Shown piece after piece: positions 18,408 through 27,163 of a DNA stretch of 64,000 nucleotides (position 1 is its first letter; each line of letters opens with the position of its first letter). Origin of the DNA: Devosia sp. Root436 (GTDB lineage: Bacteria; Pseudomonadota; Alphaproteobacteria; Rhizobiales; Devosiaceae); NCBI RefSeq assembly GCF_001426345.1, contig NZ_LMEM01000016.1:91922-155921 (forward strand). Direction: 5' to 3'. Under the pieces are notes generated by a model that saw only the letters and a program-made list of their open reading frames with translations, was not told where the DNA came from and made no database searches. Made by a program: the position numbers and the translations under genes.

Positions 18408-19226
18408 CTAGAACACAAACACTTCCCGCCGCAGCTCTTCCCAGGCGTCACGATTGATCGCCACCAGCAATCCGCCATCGACATGGCTGGGCATATATGG
18501 TCCGCCATCGAGCCGCGCGGCATAGGCGCCGGCTTCCTGGCTGATGAGTACCCCGGCCAGATGGTCCCACGGCATCAGCTTGTTGTAGCCGAGAAATTGC
18601 GAGTGGCCGGAGGCAAAGGTGCGGTATTCGTGGCCGGCACAGCGGAAATTGGCCACCATGCGAACCTTGTCGAAATTGGACAGAACCTGCGCGCGCGATG
18701 CGGCCGGCATGAAGGCAACCGACGAGGTGCCCACCATCTGCGCCAGGGGCAATGGCGCGGCAACGCTCAGGCGCACCGCCTCGCCAGCGGGACGGCGCAA
18801 CCAGGCGCCGCCGCGCTTCTCGGCCATCATCCAGTCATCGCCCATCGGATCGTAGATGATGCCGGCCACGGTCTCGCCCTTCGACACCACCGAAGCCATG
18901 GTGGCGAACAGCGGCAGGCCGGCGGCATAATTGGCCGTGCCGTCGATGGGATCGACCACCACGGCCAGCTCGGCATCGGCCAATTTTACCAGCAGCGCCG
19001 GATCGGCCGCGACCGATTCCTCGCCGACGAACAGCGCCTCGGGCATCCACTGTGCGATGCGGGCCTTGATGGCGTTCTCGGTGGCGATATCGGCTTCGGT
19101 CACGAGGTCGATGGCTTCGGTCTTGACGTGGACCATGCTGGTATCGAGACGGCGGAAGCGCGGCAGGGCTTCAGCGCGAGCCGCATCACGCAGGATGGCG
19201 GCCAGTTCCATGACGTCAAAATTCAA
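18408..19226 (-). CDS. Inositol monophosphatase family protein
   Basis: A 272-aa Mg2+-dependent phosphatase of the IMPase/CysQ/HisN superfamily. Metal-binding motifs are all present: [22 protein letters not shown] and [16 protein letters not shown]. Substrates in the family include inositol phosphates, PAP/PAPS and histidinol phosphate; the sequence alone does not choose between them. The ATG at 19226 overlaps the stop of ttcA by 4 bases, so the two genes are cotranscribed. Confidence 0.9.
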   Translation of the reverse strand: MNFDVMELAAILRDAARAEALPRFRRLDTSMVHVKTEAIDLVTEADIATENAIKARIAQWMPEALFVGEESVAADPALLVKLADAELAVVVDPIDGTANYAAGLPLFATMASVVSKGETVAGIIYDPMGDDWMMAEKRGGAWLRRPAGEAVRLSVAAPLPLAQMVGTSSVAFMPAASRAQVLSNFDKVRMVANFRCAGHEYRTFASGHSQFLGYNKLMPWDHLAGVLISQEAGAYAARLDGGPYMPSHVDGGLLVAINRDAWEELRREVFVF

Positions 19227-20092
19227 TTGGAAGTCCTTTTGTCAAAGAGTCCGGCGAAGTCGAACAGTTTGGTATCCAGCATATGGCTGGCATTGATGTT
19301 GCCCAGTGCCCGGATCATCACATCCTTGCGGCCCGGCATGCGCTTTTCGATATCGTCGAGCATGGCCTTCATGGCGTTGCGTTCCAGGCCATCCTGCGAA
19401 CCGCACAGGTCGCATGGGATGATCGGGAACGCCATGGCGTCGGAAAAGCGCTGCAGGTCGGCCTCGGCGCAATAGATCAGCGGGCGCAGCACTTCGATGT
19501 CGCCGTCATCGTTGAGCAGGCGCGGCGGCATGGCGGCAAGGCGGCCGCCATGGAACATGTTCATGAAGAAGGTTTCGAGACTGTCGTCGCGATGGTGGCC
19601 GAGCACCAAGGCCGTGCAGCCCTCCTCGCGTGCGATGCGGTAGAGATTGCCCCGGCGCAAGCGTGAACAGAGCGAGCAATAGGTCGCGCCTGCGGGCAGC
19701 TTGTCGGTGACGATCGAATAGGTGTCCCGGTATTCGATGCGATGTCCAATGCCGAGACCGGCGAGAAACTCGGGCAGGATATGCTTGGGAAAGTTCGGCT
19801 GGCCTTGGTCGAGATTGCAGGCCAGGAGCTCCACCGGCAGCATGCCGCGCCATTTGAGATCGAGCAGCAGCGCCAGCAGGCCATAGCTGTCCTTGCCCCC
19901 GCTGAGGGCGACGAGCCACTTCTCGCCCGGCCGCACCATGGCGAATTTGTCCAGCGCCTCGCGCATGTTGCGGATCAGGCGCTTGCGCAGCTTGTTGAAC
20001 TCGCCGCTACGCGGCGCATGGGCGTAAATCGGGTGCCCGCCGGGCTCCACCTCATCGTCGATAAGGGGCACGGCGTCCATGACCTCACTCAT
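19223..20092 (-). CDS. ttcA: tRNA 2-thiocytidine biosynthesis protein TtcA
   Basis: A 289-aa PP-loop ATPase that 2-thiolates cytidine 32 of certain tRNAs using a [4Fe-4S] cluster. The PP-loop is SGGKDS at residues 64-69. Two CxxC pairs, [11 protein letters not shown] and [10 protein letters not shown], provide the cluster ligands expected for TtcA. Length is normal. It is the first gene of an operon with the inositol monophosphatase-like gene and is divergent from the SbmA/BacA-like gene, with a 166-bp shared promoter gap. Confidence 0.93.
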   Translation of the reverse strand: MSEVMDAVPLIDDEVEPGGHPIYAHAPRSGEFNKLRKRLIRNMREALDKFAMVRPGEKWLVALSGGKDSYGLLALLLDLKWRGMLPVELLACNLDQGQPNFPKHILPEFLAGLGIGHRIEYRDTYSIVTDKLPAGATYCSLCSRLRRGNLYRIAREEGCTALVLGHHRDDSLETFFMNMFHGGRLAAMPPRLLNDDGDIEVLRPLIYCAEADLQRFSDAMAFPIIPCDLCGSQDGLERNAMKAMLDDIEKRMPGRKDVMIRALGNINASHMLDTKLFDFAGLFDKRTSN

Positions 20093-20258
20093 GGCGAAAC
20101 TCTCTTTCTGTCAGTGCCGTAGCTGATAGCGCCCTATCGGCAGCAGGGGAAGGAAAACCGGACGGTACAAACCTTACCAAAGCTTAATTTCCCTTTCTTG
20201 CTTTAGTCCCAAAGCGCCAGTTAGATGACGTCATCCCTCGGCACCCAGGAGTCTCGCG

Positions 20259-21632
20259 GTGTTTCGATCTTTCTTTCCCGTCCCCAAGATTTTCTTCTCA
20301 TCCGCCGCGCTCTGGCTGCTGGCTGCGGTGCTGATCTGGTTCGTCGCCGGCGAACCGATCCGGTCCGTCGTCAGCATCGACCGCTTCACCCATCCCGCCA
20401 TTGCCGCCACCGTTGCCGATCAGCCGGCGGAAGCCGATCCGGCAGCCGGCGTCGAGCAAACCAACCCCAACGCCCCGGCAAGCACGGAAAGCCAGGCGCC
20501 GGCCGCACCAAACCCCTCCGCGGCGGCCGAAGCCGGATCGACCCTGAACTTCCTGACGGCGGAGCGGGTCTGGCTCTATCAATATGTGCTGATGATCGCG
20601 GCGATCTTCTGCGTGTTCTGGTATTTCTACAAACGCAACGAGTGGTACTGGTGGTCCGTGGTCAGCTCCACGGTCATCCTGCTGGTCATCTATTTCCAGG
20701 TGCAGGTTCAGGCTTTCGTCAATGAGTGGTCGGGCTCATTCTTCAACACCATCCAACTGGCGCTGACCCAACCGGGCTCGGTATCGCCCGACCAGCTCTA
20801 CGGGCTGACCTGGACCATCGTTCTGGTCACCATTCCCAACGTGCTGGTGGCCGTGGCCCTTGCCTTCTACACGTCGCATTATGTGTTCCGCTGGCGCAAG
20901 GCGATGAACTTCTACTACATGGCCTATTGGCCGCAGATTCGCGAGACGGAAGGCGCGGCGCAGCGCGTGCAGGAAGATACCATGCGCTTTGCCTCGATCA
21001 TGGAGGATCTGGGCACGGCCTTTTTCGACTCGCTCATCACCCTGGTCGTGTTTCTGCCCCTGCTCTGGCAGCTTTCGGCCAATATCAGCGAGTTGCCGAT
21101 TTTCGGCGCGACTCCGGGCGGATTGGTCTGGGTGGCGCTGCTCGGCGCGGCGGCCGGTACGGCGCTGCTCGCCCTCGTCGGAATCAAGCTCCCCGGCCTC
21201 AACTTCGCCAATCAGCGCGTGGAGGCCGCCTATCGCAAGGAGCTGGTCTTCGGCGAGGACCATGCCGACCGCGCCGATCCGCCGACGATCCGCGAGCTGT
21301 TTGCCGGGGTGCAGCAGAACTACTTCCGCCTCTATTTCCACTACACCTACTTCAACCTGGCGCGCTACGGCTACACCAATATGGTCGGCTATGTGCCGCT
21401 GCTGGTCATGGCGCCGTCGATCCTTGCGGGTACGCTGACCATGGGCCTCTACCAGCAAATTCAGATCGCCTTCGGGCAGGTGTTCGGCTCGTTCCAGTTC
21501 TTCGCCCGCGCCTGGACGGTGATCGTCGAGCTGCAGTCGGTGGTCATGCGCCTGCGCAAGTTCGAGAGCTACATCCCGCATGACCAGGAGCCCATCAAGG
21601 CCAGCGTCAGCGATGCGGCGCCGGCGCAATAG
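20259..21632 (+). CDS. SbmA/BacA-like peptide transporter
   Basis: A 457-aa inner-membrane protein with a hydrophobic N-terminal helix, a low-complexity Ala/Pro/Glu linker (residues ~50-95), and then the SbmA_BacA domain with about six helices (for example YYMAYWPQIRETEGAAQRVQEDTMRFA and NFANQRVEAAYRKELVFGEDH). SbmA/BacA proteins import peptides such as microcins, bleomycin and proline-rich antimicrobial peptides, and in rhizobia affect lipid A and symbiosis. The linker makes it resemble the extended rhizobial form. The start is GTG at 20259 with CAGGAG upstream. A bidirectional terminator follows. Confidence 0.88.
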   Translation: MFRSFFPVPKIFFSSAALWLLAAVLIWFVAGEPIRSVVSIDRFTHPAIAATVADQPAEADPAAGVEQTNPNAPASTESQAPAAPNPSAAAEAGSTLNFLTAERVWLYQYVLMIAAIFCVFWYFYKRNEWYWWSVVSSTVILLVIYFQVQVQAFVNEWSGSFFNTIQLALTQPGSVSPDQLYGLTWTIVLVTIPNVLVAVALAFYTSHYVFRWRKAMNFYYMAYWPQIRETEGAAQRVQEDTMRFASIMEDLGTAFFDSLITLVVFLPLLWQLSANISELPIFGATPGGLVWVALLGAAAGTALLALVGIKLPGLNFANQRVEAAYRKELVFGEDHADRADPPTIRELFAGVQQNYFRLYFHYTYFNLARYGYTNMVGYVPLLVMAPSILAGTLTMGLYQQIQIAFGQVFGSFQFFARAWTVIVELQSVVMRLRKFESYIPHDQEPIKASVSDAAPAQ

Positions 21633-21650
21633 CACGGGCCGAACAAAGCA

Positions 21651-21678
21651 AAAGGGCCGCTCCGAAGAGCGGCCCTTT
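21651..21678. terminator. Bidirectional terminator between the SbmA-like gene and rpsD
   Basis: AAAGGGCCGCT (21651-21661) and AGCGGCCCTTT (21668-21678) form a perfect 11-bp stem with a 6-nt loop between two convergent genes. A-rich sequence on the left provides the T-tract for the minus strand. Confidence 0.85.
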
Positions 21679-21701
21679 CCGATTCTCAAATCCGGCTTCG
21701 C

Positions 21702-22319
21702 TTAGCGCGAGTAGAATTCGACGACCAGGTTCGGTTCCATCTGAACCGGGTACGGCACGTCCGACAGCGCCGGGACGCGGGCGAAGGTGGCGGTCATCTT
21801 GTTGTGGTCGACTTCCACATAGTCGGGCACGTCGCGCTCGGCGAGCTGGGTGGCTTCGAGCAGCACGGTGAGCTGCCTGGAGCGCTCGCGCACTTCGACC
21901 TTGTCGCCGACCTTGACCTGGTAGGACGGAATGTTGACGCGCTTGCCATTGACCAGGATGTGGCCATGCGACACGAACTGGCGCGCGGCGAAAACGGTGG
22001 CAACGAACTTGGCGCGGTAGACCACGGCGTCCAGGCGGCTCTCGAGCAGGCCGATCAGGTTCTCGCCGGTGTCACCCTTGACGCGTGCAGCTTCGGTGTA
22101 GAGCTTCTTGAAAGCCTTCTCGGTGACCGAGCCGTAATAGCCCTTGAGCTTCTGCTTGGCGCGGAGCTGCAGGCCATAATCGCTGAGCTTGCCCTTGCGG
22201 CGCTGGCCATGCTGGCCAGGGCCATAGGCACGAGCGTTGAGCGGGGACTTCGGACGACCCCAGATATTTTCGCCAAGACGGCGATCGATCTTGTACTTGG
22301 CTGAATGACGCTTCGACAT
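21702..22319 (-). CDS. rpsD: Small-subunit ribosomal protein S4
   Basis: A 205-aa S4 protein, which nucleates assembly of the 30S body and can autoregulate translation. It begins [20 protein letters not shown], followed by the basic stretch [14 protein letters not shown] and the S4 RNA-binding domain with [17 protein letters not shown] and [19 protein letters not shown]. The gene stands alone, away from the main ribosomal operons, as usual in alphaproteobacteria. The 169-bp region upstream to the DUF1330 gene shows no other gene. Confidence 0.98.
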   Translation of the reverse strand: MSKRHSAKYKIDRRLGENIWGRPKSPLNARAYGPGQHGQRRKGKLSDYGLQLRAKQKLKGYYGSVTEKAFKKLYTEAARVKGDTGENLIGLLESRLDAVVYRAKFVATVFAARQFVSHGHILVNGKRVNIPSYQVKVGDKVEVRERSRQLTVLLEATQLAERDVPDYVEVDHNKMTATFARVPALSDVPYPVQMEPNLVVEFYSR

Positions 22320-22488
22320 CGCGTATCCTTTTCACACGTTGAATGGATCGCGCCCTCCTCTGCCCTCCTTGCGGAGAGCCGACAGACTCCAGATGTTTGA
22401 GGAATCCCGGGTGCGCCTATGGACCAGAGGTCCGGATAGGTGCGCGCCTGATAGAGCGGAAAGCCGCAGGAGTCAAGCAAATGAGGGG

Positions 22489-22785
22489 CTAGAGCCCGTC
22501 CTGACCCTCGACCACGACGATATCGGCGATAGCCGCCCCGCTCCGCAGCGGAATGATGGCCTGGTAGGCCGGAGAACGGTAGCAGGCCAGCGCCTGCTCG
22601 TAGCTGTTAAATTCGATGATGATGGCGCGCTGGCGCGTTGCGCCCTCAACGGCCTCGCGACGCCCGCCGCGCACCAGGAACCGGCCGCCGAACGGCGCCA
22701 GCGTCGCATCGATGACGGCGCTGTATTCGTTGTATCGGTCCATATCCTCGACATCGACCTGCGCGATCCAATAGCCCTTGGCCAT
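22489..22785 (-). CDS. DUF1330-family protein
   Basis: A 98-aa dimeric ferredoxin-like (alpha/beta-barrel) fold protein with the DUF1330 pattern: AKGYWIAQVDVEDMDRYNEY, then GGRFLVRGG, IIIEFNSYEQALACYRSPAYQ and a C-terminal DIVVVEG. The family function is unknown. It lies downstream of an MFS gene on the same strand (11 bp gap), so they may be cotranscribed. Confidence 0.9.
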   Translation of the reverse strand: MAKGYWIAQVDVEDMDRYNEYSAVIDATLAPFGGRFLVRGGRREAVEGATRQRAIIIEFNSYEQALACYRSPAYQAIIPLRSGAAIADIVVVEGQDGL

Positions 22786-22796
22786 CCCTGTCCCTC

Positions 22797-24035
22797 CTAC
22801 GCCATTTTCTTGTCGAGGCCGCGCTGCTCGCGCAAGGCGGGGAAGATGCGGCTCCAGATGATGGCTATGCCGATGGCGCCGACACCGCCGATAGCGACGG
22901 CCGCGACCGGCCCGACAAAATGGGCCACCGTGCCGGCACGGAACTCACCCAGCTCGTTGGATGCGCCGATGAATACCGAATTGACCGCATTGACGCGCCC
23001 GCGCACCTCTTCGGGCGTCCACAGCTGCATGATGGTCTCGCGAATGGTGACGCTGACCATGTCGGCGGCGCCTACCAGCGCCAAAGCGGGAATCGATATC
23101 CAAACCGTGGTCGAAAGCCCGAAGACCAGCGTGAACAGGCCGAAGAGCCCGACGAACAGGAACAGCAACTTGCCGGCATGGTCACGAATGGGAAAGCGCG
23201 TCAGCCACAGCGCCATCATGATGGCGCCGATGCCCGGCGCAGCGCGCAACAGGCCGAGTTCCTGCGGCCCGGCATGCAGGATATCCTTGGCATAGACCGG
23301 CAGCAGCGCCACGGCGCCACCCATCAGCACGGCGAACATGTCGAGCGAAATGGCGCCAAGCACCACCTTGTTGGAGAAGATATAGCGGAAGCCGCCGAAA
23401 ATGGTTTCGAGGCTGGTGGCCTGGTGCGACTCGCGCTGTGCCGGCCTGGGGATCAGCAGCACGCAGACCACGGCGAGCAGCAGCAGCGCCGCACCGGTGC
23501 CGAAGGCGACCGTCGGCGCAATGCCATAGAGCAGTCCTCCGGCGGCCGGCCCCATGATGGAAGCGGCCTGCCAGGCCGAGGCATTGACGGTGATGGCGTT
23601 GCTGAGCGCCTCAGGCGGCACCAGGTTGGGCGCCAGCGACTGCGCCGCCGGCCCCCAGAAGGCGCGGGCCGTGCCCAGCACCACCAGGATGCCGAAAATC
23701 GGCCAGACTTCGTGTGCCTCCGCATTGACGAAGGCCAGAAAGCCCAACGCGCAGAGCAGTTCGACCGAAAGGCACACCGCCATGATCAGCCGGCGATTGA
23801 ACCGGTCGGCCGTAAGTCCCGTCACCAGCATGAGCAGTAGCGCCGGCAGGAACAGGCTGAGGCCGACGAGCCCGAGCAGGAACACATTGCCGGTGACGTC
23901 ATAAATCTGCCAGGCGATGGACACCGACATGATCTGCACGGCGAAGCTGACCAACAGCGTGGTCAGCCAGAAGAAGCGGAAACCGGTATAGCTGAAAGCA
24001 AGGCGGGACGGCTCGGCGGGGGCTGCGGTGCTCAT
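22797..24035 (-). CDS. MFS transporter, EntS/MFS_3-like exporter
   Basis: A 412-aa 12-helix major facilitator. The opening NTGFRFFWL-like SYTGFRFFWLTTLLVSFAVQ and GLTADRFNRRLIMAVCLS (motif A) are typical of the MFS_3/EntS-like exporter group, as is the central TSLETIFGGFRYIFSNKVVLGA loop segment. The group exports siderophores or drugs; the substrate here is not known. It precedes the DUF1330 gene by 11 bases on the same strand. Confidence 0.82.
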   Translation of the reverse strand: MSTAAPAEPSRLAFSYTGFRFFWLTTLLVSFAVQIMSVSIAWQIYDVTGNVFLLGLVGLSLFLPALLLMLVTGLTADRFNRRLIMAVCLSVELLCALGFLAFVNAEAHEVWPIFGILVVLGTARAFWGPAAQSLAPNLVPPEALSNAITVNASAWQAASIMGPAAGGLLYGIAPTVAFGTGAALLLLAVVCVLLIPRPAQRESHQATSLETIFGGFRYIFSNKVVLGAISLDMFAVLMGGAVALLPVYAKDILHAGPQELGLLRAAPGIGAIMMALWLTRFPIRDHAGKLLFLFVGLFGLFTLVFGLSTTVWISIPALALVGAADMVSVTIRETIMQLWTPEEVRGRVNAVNSVFIGASNELGEFRAGTVAHFVGPVAAVAIGGVGAIGIAIIWSRIFPALREQRGLDKKMA

Positions 24036-24139
24036 GGCTTGGTGGTGCCACGGCGTTTTGTCGCAGTCAAAGGCGGAATGGGCAAAAAGTGTACGGTGGG
24101 CGCGTATTCAGGGTGAAGACCGGCGCAAGGCCATCCCAC

Positions 24140-24931
24140 CTATTCTTTCTTCTGCCGATTGGGATTGGGGCGCTCGTGGCGGCGATCGATGGAGGAGATG
24201 ACGCCGCGCAGGGTGCGGATTTCCTGGCTGGTGAACTTGCCGCGCTCGAGCATGGTGCGCAGATTGTTGATCACCGTGGGCCGCTTGTCGGGTGCGGTAA
24301 AGAAGCCGGACCCGTCCAGCGTGGTTTCAAGATGGCCGAAGAGGCCGATCAGTTCTTCGCGCGGCGCCACGTCTGCCATGCCATCAGTGAATGGCAGCGC
24401 CGCACCGAGATCGCTGTGTCGCCGCCATTCATAGGCCAGCAGCAACACGGCCTGGGCAATATTGAGCGAGGCGAAGGCCGGCTCGACCGGCAGGGTGACG
24501 ATCGTGTCGGCCAGTGCCACTTCCTCATTGAGCAGGCCCCATTTTTCACGGCCGAACAACAGGCCGACGCTCTTGCCGATGCCAATCTGCGACGCCATGC
24601 GCTGCGCGGCCTCGTCGGGGCCAATGACCTCCTTTTGCAGGTCGCGCGAGCGCGCAGTGGTCGCGAGCACCAGAGTCAGATCGGCAATGGCCTCTTCCAG
24701 CGTCTCGAAGACGCGGACCCGCTCGATGACATGATCGGCACGGGAAGCCGCGGCGACGGCCTTTTCATTGGGCCAGCCATCGCGCGGCCGCACGAGGCGC
24801 AGGTCCCAGAGGCCGAAATTGGCCATGGCCCGCGCCGCGGTACCGATATTCTCGCCCAGTTGCGGCTCGCACAGGATCACCGCCGGCGACGGCCGCAGTT
24901 CGATTTTGATGGATGTGTCGGTTCCGGCCAT
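24140..24931 (-). CDS. TrmJ-like tRNA/rRNA methyltransferase (SpoU/SPOUT family)
   Basis: A 263-aa SPOUT methyltransferase. The N-terminal half has the TrmJ/LasT pattern: PAVILCEPQLGENIGTAARA and the catalytic-arginine region, LATTARSRDLQKEV. The knot with the SAM site follows: SVGLLFGREKWGLLNEEVA, then PVEPAFASLNIAQAVLLLAYE. TrmJ 2'-O-methylates position 32 of tRNAs. The ATG at 24931 is preferred over the TTG three codons earlier. Which nucleotide is modified cannot be proven from sequence; ttcA, which also acts on C32, is encoded 5 kb away. Confidence 0.87.
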   Translation of the reverse strand: MAGTDTSIKIELRPSPAVILCEPQLGENIGTAARAMANFGLWDLRLVRPRDGWPNEKAVAAASRADHVIERVRVFETLEEAIADLTLVLATTARSRDLQKEVIGPDEAAQRMASQIGIGKSVGLLFGREKWGLLNEEVALADTIVTLPVEPAFASLNIAQAVLLLAYEWRRHSDLGAALPFTDGMADVAPREELIGLFGHLETTLDGSGFFTAPDKRPTVINNLRTMLERGKFTSQEIRTLRGVISSIDRRHERPNPNRQKKE

Positions 24932-24988
24932 ATCGCCCAATCCAGAAAGATCAAGCGCTCATAGCCCCTTTCGCCGCTCCAAGGCAAT

Positions 24989-25585
24989 TCAGGCGACGCG
25001 ATGACGTATCGGCAAGTCCTTGACCTTGGTCGATCGCTGCCATTCGCGGTCGAGAATGGCGAAATGCAATTCCTCGTCCCATTCGCCCTGGAACAGGGCG
25101 TGTTCGCGATAGTGGGCCTCGAGCCGCATGCCCAATTGCTGCATCAGCTTGATAGAGTGGTGGTTGCGGCCATCGCTGCGGGCAAAGACCCGGTGGATGC
25201 GGAAATGATCGAAGGCCAGATCGAACAGCGCGCCCAGGGCTTCACCGGCATAGCCCTGCCCTGCATGGACAGGATTGACGACGAACCGGACTTCACCCTG
25301 CCCCGCCGTGGCATCGGACCAATGCAATGCCACATGCCCGATCAGCGCCTGATCACCCCTGCGCACCACCGCCAGCGTCAGGGTATCGCCAGGACGCTGC
25401 AGGCTGACATGCCCGCGCATGATGTTGAGTGCATCGGCGATTTCCGAGCGGTCACGCGTGCGGCTGAAGACGTAGCGCTGTACAGAGGGCAAGGCGTGAT
25501 AGGCGTTGAGGCCTTCGATATCGCCGCGCTCGAAGGTTCGCAGGGTCAGACGATCGGTTTGAATGGGCAAAATCAGTGACGTCAT
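24989..25585 (-). CDS. GNAT-family N-acetyltransferase (RimJ-like), copy 1
   Basis: A 198-aa acetyltransferase of the Acetyltransf_3/RimJ-like type: LILPIQTDRLTLRTFERGDI at the start, the acetyl-CoA-binding signature NPVHAGQGYAGEALGALFDL, and the typical tail HSIKLMQQLGMRLEAHYREH followed by FQGEWDEELHFAILDREW. Acceptors are protein N-termini or small molecules. The ATG at 25585 matches the usual N-terminus. The neighbour at 25693-26289 has identical length and similar motifs on the same strand, which points to a tandem duplication. Confidence 0.87.
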   Translation of the reverse strand: MTSLILPIQTDRLTLRTFERGDIEGLNAYHALPSVQRYVFSRTRDRSEIADALNIMRGHVSLQRPGDTLTLAVVRRGDQALIGHVALHWSDATAGQGEVRFVVNPVHAGQGYAGEALGALFDLAFDHFRIHRVFARSDGRNHHSIKLMQQLGMRLEAHYREHALFQGEWDEELHFAILDREWQRSTKVKDLPIRHRVA

Positions 25586-25692
25586 GATAGCTGCGATCCC
25601 TCCGCATGGTCGTTGCAAGCCCAAAGCCCCCAACGCCGCCAAAGTCGCGGAAGTTCCTGCCACTGCTGGAAAAGAATACTAATGGACGGCGA

Positions 25693-26289
25693 TCACGGAC
25701 CGGCACGCAATGGGGCAGAAAACGAGTTCCGACGACCCAACCACTCGCGGCGCAACATAGCATAGATATACTCCTCGTCCCACTCTCCCTTGAACAAGGC
25801 GTGTTCACGAAAATGCGCCTCGCGTCGCATCCCCAGGCGCTCCATGAGCCGCCAGGAGGCGTCGTTGCGGGTATCGCAGCGGGCCGCGACGCGATGGATG
25901 TCACCGGCGCCGAATGCCAGATCGAGTATGGCGGTGGCCGCCTCGGTGGCGTAGCCCTGTCCCTGGTATTCCGGATCGAAGATCCAGCCGACTTCGGCCT
26001 GCCGCGCATCGGCGCTGCGCAGGATCAGCGAAACCTCGCCGATCACGCTGCCGGTCTGGGTGAGGTCCACGGCCAAAATGATCTTGTCGCCATCCCCTTC
26101 CAGCGCCACCTGGCCGATGCGCTGCTGCACCGCCAGGGCGCATTCCTCCCGGCTGAGCGCGACATCGAACAGGTAGCGCGCCACATCCTCACGGCGCCGG
26201 TAGGCGTAGACGGCATCGACGTCCCCCCGCGTGAAGGGCCGCAGCGTCAGCCGGTCGGTACAGATCGGGTAGTCGGGATAAAGCGGCAT
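25693..26289 (-). CDS. GNAT-family N-acetyltransferase (RimJ-like), copy 2
   Basis: A 198-aa paralogue of the neighbouring GNAT gene: YPICTDRLTLRPFTRGDVDA, acetyl-CoA motif DPEYQGQGYATEAATAILDL, then ASWRLMERLGMRREAHFREH and FKGEWDEEYIYAMLRREWL. The ATG at 26289 has GGGAGG upstream. It is first in the pair, with about 107 bp before copy 1. The acceptor is unknown. Confidence 0.87.
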   Translation of the reverse strand: MPLYPDYPICTDRLTLRPFTRGDVDAVYAYRRREDVARYLFDVALSREECALAVQQRIGQVALEGDGDKIILAVDLTQTGSVIGEVSLILRSADARQAEVGWIFDPEYQGQGYATEAATAILDLAFGAGDIHRVAARCDTRNDASWRLMERLGMRREAHFREHALFKGEWDEEYIYAMLRREWLGRRNSFSAPLRAGP

Positions 26290-26384
26290 GCCTCCCCTCG
26301 TTGGCGCAACACTGTCGCCACTGTGGCGTATAAAGGCAAGTCCGGCCCCTTGCCGGTGTGGAAACCGCATGCCAGCCTCGGCCC

Positions 26385-26828
26385 ATGAGCAGCACCACGC
26401 GCCCCCTTGTCGATCTCACCGCCAGATGCGCCTGCGGCAGCGTGGCCATGTCGGTCCGCGGACCTGTCGTCTCGATGCTGATGTGCTCGTGCCTCGATTG
26501 CCAGCGAGCGACGGGATCGGGCCATGCGACGGTGGCGCTGGTGCCCGCGGAGGCGCTACATCTCGACGGCGCGGCGAAATCTTTCGACCGGCCAAGCGAT
26601 TCGGGCGCAACCTTCACGCGATACTTCTGTCCCGACTGCGGCACGCCGCTCTATGGCCAGTCGTCACGAGCGCCGGACATGCGGATGATCCCGGTGGGGT
26701 TCTTTGCCGGGCAGAATGCGTGGTTTGAGCCTAATCAACTAATCTTTGCCCGCAGCCAGCAAGCCTGGGATCTCATCGCCGATCATCTGCCCCGGCATGA
26801 GACTTATCGGCAGGGTTCCGCCCGATGA
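26385..26828 (+). CDS. GFA (glutathione-dependent formaldehyde-activating-like) zinc protein
   Basis: A 147-aa protein of the GFA/CENP-V fold. Zinc-binding cysteines occur as ARCACGS, CSCLDCQRATGSG and YFCPDCGTPLYG, which is the complete family pattern. Despite the name most members have no demonstrated role in formaldehyde metabolism. The ATG at 26385 is used; an ATG nine codons upstream is also in frame. The stop overlaps the start of the TfoX-like gene by 4 bases. Confidence 0.88.
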   Translation: MSSTTRPLVDLTARCACGSVAMSVRGPVVSMLMCSCLDCQRATGSGHATVALVPAEALHLDGAAKSFDRPSDSGATFTRYFCPDCGTPLYGQSSRAPDMRMIPVGFFAGQNAWFEPNQLIFARSQQAWDLIADHLPRHETYRQGSAR

Positions 26829-27160
26829 GTCTGGCCTCCGAGGAACTATCCGACCGCATCCGCGCGCATCTGGGGCCGCATCCTGCGGTCGCCGAGCAGA
26901 AGATGTTCGGCGGCCGCTGCTTCATGCTTGAGGGCAATATGCTGGTCGGCCCCACCAAGGACGGCGGCATGCTGGTCCGGGTCGGCAAGGACGGCTATGC
27001 CGACGCCCTCACCCGGCCCGGCGCCCGGCCGATGACCATGGGCGGCAGGACCATGTCGGGCTTCGTGGAGGTCACCGGCGACGTGCTGGGGGATGACGAG
27101 GTGCTGCTCGACTGGATCGAACTGGCCCGCCGCTTCGTCGGCACCCTCCCGGCAAAATAG
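26825..27160 (+). CDS. TfoX/Sxy N-terminal domain protein
   Basis: A 111-aa protein corresponding to the TfoX N-terminal domain: QKMFGGRCFMLEGNMLVGP near residues 25-43, a LVRVGKDGY strand and RTMSGFVEVTGD. In gammaproteobacteria Sxy/TfoX controls competence genes, but stand-alone N-terminal-domain proteins in alphaproteobacteria have no proven function. It overlaps the GFA gene and converges on the ketoacyl synthase gene with 3 bp between the stops. Confidence 0.85.
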   Translation: MSLASEELSDRIRAHLGPHPAVAEQKMFGGRCFMLEGNMLVGPTKDGGMLVRVGKDGYADALTRPGARPMTMGGRTMSGFVEVTGDVLGDDEVLLDWIELARRFVGTLPAK

Positions 27161-27163
27161 CGG

